From positions 1 to 10,196 of the forward strand of contig JANBPT010001351.1 of the NCBI GenBank assembly GCA_027575765.1: a stretch of 10,196 nt of DNA, given 5' to 3'. The notes under the pieces were generated by a model, which was not told where the DNA came from, made no database searches, and worked only from the letters and a program-made list of their open reading frames with translations. Source of the DNA: Tieghemiomyces parasiticus. Its lineage: Eukaryota; Kickxellomycota; Dimargaritomycetes; Dimargaritales; Dimargaritaceae. Numbering within the stretch: position 1 is the stretch's first letter; each line of letters starts with the position of its first letter. This document shows positions 8,553 to 10,196 of this stretch, in pieces. Made by a program: the position numbers and the translations under genes.

Positions 8553-8557
8553 GACAT
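8549..8557 (-). promoter_or_regulatory. Two-codon upstream ORF overlapping the mitochondrial start
   Basis: On the - strand, ATGTCATGA encodes Met-Ser-stop. Its TGA shares two bases with the ATG (8550-8552) of the mitochondrial form. The context of the first ATG is poor (C at -3). If translated, ribosomes would stop exactly at the presequence start codon, where reinitiation or further scanning could set the ratio of the two GlyRS forms. Whether the transcript starts far enough upstream to include it cannot be seen. Confidence 0.35.
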
Positions 8558-9105
8558 TGGAAGCAGCGGAGGGCCTTGACAGGTCGATTGGATACGGAGG
8601 ACGGATCACTTGAATAGTGAGTCGTTTACTGTGCCCGGTGCAGAGCCCTGGGACGGTTGGATGCGCTCTGCTTTTTGGTCTGGGTGGTGGGAGTGGCCCG
8701 TCACTCCCCGTCTCATATGGTTCGGTAGACAGGCCCAGCGGGCAGGTCAGGACTTGGCTGCCTAACTTAAAAAAAAAAAGCGTGGGCAGCCAGAGATGCT
8801 GCACCGTCCGCCCCTTACGAGCGACCTGCCCGGCTTGGTTTTGGTTTGCCAGCATAGAGCTGATCGGATCCTCCCCCCCACGGCCAAGGATTCGTTGCGC
8901 AGGGCAACTCTGATCTACCACCCAGTCCTGGCTAGCGCTAACTTCAATCTCGCTACCACGCTGCATTCCCCACCAAGCGTTGTACATTAATTCACCACGC
9001 GCTGTTCACCGTACGCTGCTTTATTGATACCCTACACCCTGATCTCCACCCCTTGACTATTATTATTGGATATTTGGTCCGGCGGCACAAGGCTCCTCCG
9101 CTACC
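8553..9105. promoter_or_regulatory. Divergent promoter region, GlyRS and mL58 genes
   Basis: This 553-base region must hold both promoters and both 5' leaders. It contains an 11-base A tract at 8769-8779 (poly(dA:dT) tracts often keep promoters free of nucleosomes), a hairpin at 8894-8908 (GTTGC/GCAAC), an 8-bp palindrome at 8933-8940, and CCAAT boxes in inverted orientation (read as ATTGG on the + strand) at 8556-8560, 8587-8591 and 9065-9069. I see no TATA box. The CCAAT boxes lie close to the start codons, so their role is uncertain. No RNA gene is evident. Confidence 0.55.
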
Positions 9106-9681
9106 ATGCTCCCGACGACTCGTGCGCTCCTAACCGCGTCGGCGGTGTCTCGGGCGGCTACCCTAGTCCACCCCCGCACGCTATCGACAACCGCGACTCA
9201 GTTCCGCAAAGTCAACCGTAACAACGATCTGGATCTCTTCCGCACGCTCCCCAACGTGGTGCAGCCCATGCCCATCACCCCGCCGGCCTCGTCAACGATC
9301 GCCGCCCGTCGCGATCTCGACGATGGGAGCGTCTTCCTTGCCCGTATCCCGCTTGACCGGCCTGACCCCACCACTACGCCCCAGCTGACCGAGGCGGACC
9401 TACCCCCGCTGCTTCACCCCCCTCGGCAGGGTAAGAAGCACGTCACTGAGGCGCAGAAGGAGGAGATGCGCCGTCTACGTAACGAGGACCCTGTCCAGTG
9501 GACCTCGCAGCGTCTGGCCGAGAAATTCGACTGCAACCCAGTGTTCGTGGCCAGCATTGCCCCCGCCCCGCGTAGTCATATCCAAAACCTGTGCAACAAG
9601 GCTGAGGAAGCCTGGGAGAAGAAGGGATGGAAGCGGCGCCTTATCGCCGTCAACCGTATCAAGCGACGGGCCCTGTGGTAG
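9106..9681 (+). CDS. MRPL20: Mitochondrial large-subunit ribosomal protein mL58 (MRP-L20 family)
   Basis: Structural protein of the fungal mitochondrial large ribosomal subunit. It has 191 residues, close to the yeast protein (about 195). Residues 1 to about 34 are Ser/Thr/Ala/Arg-rich without acidic residues, as in a matrix presequence. The family core lies at about 104-191: a basic lead-in (GKKHVTEAQKEEMRRLR), the EDPVQWT motif at 127-133, LAEKFDCNPVFV at 137-148, and a basic C-terminal helix ending IKRRALW. The ATG has a good context (A at -3). The gene is intronless and diverges from the GlyRS gene, which also serves mitochondrial translation. Identification is by remembered family pattern, not by a search. 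Confidence 0.85.
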   Translation: MLPTTRALLTASAVSRAATLVHPRTLSTTATQFRKVNRNNDLDLFRTLPNVVQPMPITPPASSTIAARRDLDDGSVFLARIPLDRPDPTTTPQLTEADLPPLLHPPRQGKKHVTEAQKEEMRRLRNEDPVQWTSQRLAEKFDCNPVFVASIAPAPRSHIQNLCNKAEEAWEKKGWKRRLIAVNRIKRRALW

Positions 9682-9897
9682 AGTACCGGATGGTCCGACT
9701 TGATGTAGTGGAGCTGACCAGACCAACTGCTATTTGGCTGTCTAGACGAGGTTCTCGAGGTTTCAAAATATTCTTTTTTATTATTAAACTCCTTCACTGA
9801 AGTATCTTCAAGCATACAAAGTGCACCAGGTATAGTTGCTAAATTTTTTAAAGCGAACACTATTTATCCTGGGCATCAGCCGAAGCGACGTCGCGGA

Positions 9898-9914
9898 TAC
9901 TTACCAGGTAAGTA
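9898..9914. repeat. 17-base palindrome carrying splice donors on both strands
   Basis: TACTTACCAGGTAAGTA is a perfect 8-bp inverted repeat around one central A (9906). On the + strand it reads CAG|GTAAGT, a perfect eukaryotic 5' splice site. The - strand reads CTG|GTAAGT, also a near-perfect donor. The first nine bases with the preceding A match the conserved start of U1 snRNA, as expected for the complement of a donor. Confidence 0.6.
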
Positions 9915-10136
9915 AACATAGATACCACAATTAATTCCGCTTTGGAAACAATCAGCTACCCGATGAAGCCGCCATCAGCCCCTTAAGTACTTTCACCCGT
10001 GTATTCTAATCTTACTACGATCGTGAGAAAGCCTTTCACGTTTATTAGCAACATTAGTCGGAGCTAAGTAAATGGATTTGCCATGTAGCCAGCTACTTGG
10101 TCAAACGTATCTAAAAAAAGAGTATACTCACTGTAG
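9908..10136 (+). other. Predicted 5'-UTR intron of the rightmost gene
   Basis: The donor is CAG|GTAAGT with the intron starting at 9908. A pyrimidine-containing acceptor CACTGTAG ends at 10136, three bases before an ATG at 10140. A candidate branch site CTAAT lies at 10006-10010, and a weaker CTAAA at 10111-10115 is at a more usual distance from the acceptor. No ATG lies between 9841 and the donor, so the first exon would be untranslated. An AG at 10138 is an alternative acceptor. This is an inference from consensus sites only. Confidence 0.4.
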
Positions 10137-10139
10137 AGT

Positions 10140-10196
10140 ATGTCGGGTCCCGGGCGAGGAGGTATGGGAGGTAAGGCCCTCAAATCGATAGTACCA
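10140..10196 (+). CDS. Start of an unidentified Gly/Arg-rich protein (partial)
   Basis: From the ATG at 10140 the frame is open to the window end and begins MSGPGRGGMGGKALKSIVP. The GC-rich codons match the other genes. An N-terminus of Ser-Gly-x-Gly-Arg/Lys-Gly-Gly is seen in histones H4 and H2A and in some RNA-binding proteins, but 19 residues are too few to decide. A second intron could start at GAG|GTAAGG (10171) or at 10162, so residues after about 8 may be intronic. Confidence 0.4.
   Translation, partial: MSGPGRGGMGGKALKSIVP

Larger units (their letters stand above)
9682..10139. promoter_or_regulatory. mL58 3' flank and probable promoter/5' UTR of the next gene
   Basis: AT-rich sequence around 9765-9870 probably holds the mL58 3' UTR. 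There is no AATAAA on the + strand; TTTATT at 9777-9782 is AATAAA only on the - strand. Toward the right are a hairpin at 10085-10096 (GTAGC/GCTAC), a 10-bp palindrome GAGTATACTC at 10120-10129, and a predicted 5'-UTR intron described separately. I see no coding ORF. Confidence 0.45.

Noticed and set aside
8553..8987. Extension of the GlyRS frame upstream to an ATG at 8987 (846 residues).
   Set aside because: The added part includes translated homopolymer (Phe-Phe-Phe-Lys from the A tract) and no family similarity. The Arg-rich presequence begins naturally at 8552.
9897..9935. ATACTTACC followed by GATACCA, similar to the 5' end of U1 snRNA.
   Set aside because: Spacing differs and no later U1 stem-loops or Sm site follow. 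The palindromic splice-donor explanation is simpler.

Overview
This window looks like a nuclear contig from a fungus. The genes are GC-rich, long and apparently intronless, and they lie in less GC-rich intergenic DNA. One gene encodes mL58 (MRP-L20 family), which as far as I know is a fungal mitoribosome protein. A full-length IRE1 and a eukaryotic-type glycyl-tRNA synthetase fit the same view. An early-diverging lineage is possible but is only an impression.

Layout. Bases 1-140 hold the last 45 codons of an unrecognised + strand gene. About 2.1 kb without a convincing gene follows (141-2273). Its right edge is the IRE1 5' flank, which carries five copies of a GTGAGC/GCTCAC hexamer and several small hairpins. 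IRE1 (2274-6050, +) is a 1258-residue ER stress sensor with signal peptide, luminal domain, membrane segment, kinase and KEN RNase. It converges on the glycyl-tRNA synthetase gene (6447-8552, -), whose two in-frame start codons suggest one mitochondrial and one cytosolic product. A 553-base divergent region separates that gene from the mL58 gene (9106-9681, +). The right end (9682-10196) holds a likely promoter, a predicted 5'-UTR intron with a perfect donor, and the first codons of another + strand gene (from 10140).

How the genes relate. IRE1 reports unfolded protein in the ER through kinase-driven RNase activity and has no evident functional link to its neighbours. The GlyRS and mL58 genes form a divergent pair that both serve mitochondrial translation, so a shared promoter is plausible.

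Most notable points. (1) The KEN nuclease of this IRE1 has Phe1185 where yeast and human enzymes have the catalytic Tyr, while Arg, Asn and His are kept. (2) The mitochondrial start of GlyRS overlaps the stop codon of a two-codon upstream ORF. (3) Repeated hexamers cluster in the IRE1 leader. (4) A 17-base palindrome carries a consensus 5' splice site on both strands. I see no CRISPR array, intact transposon, tRNA or rRNA gene.
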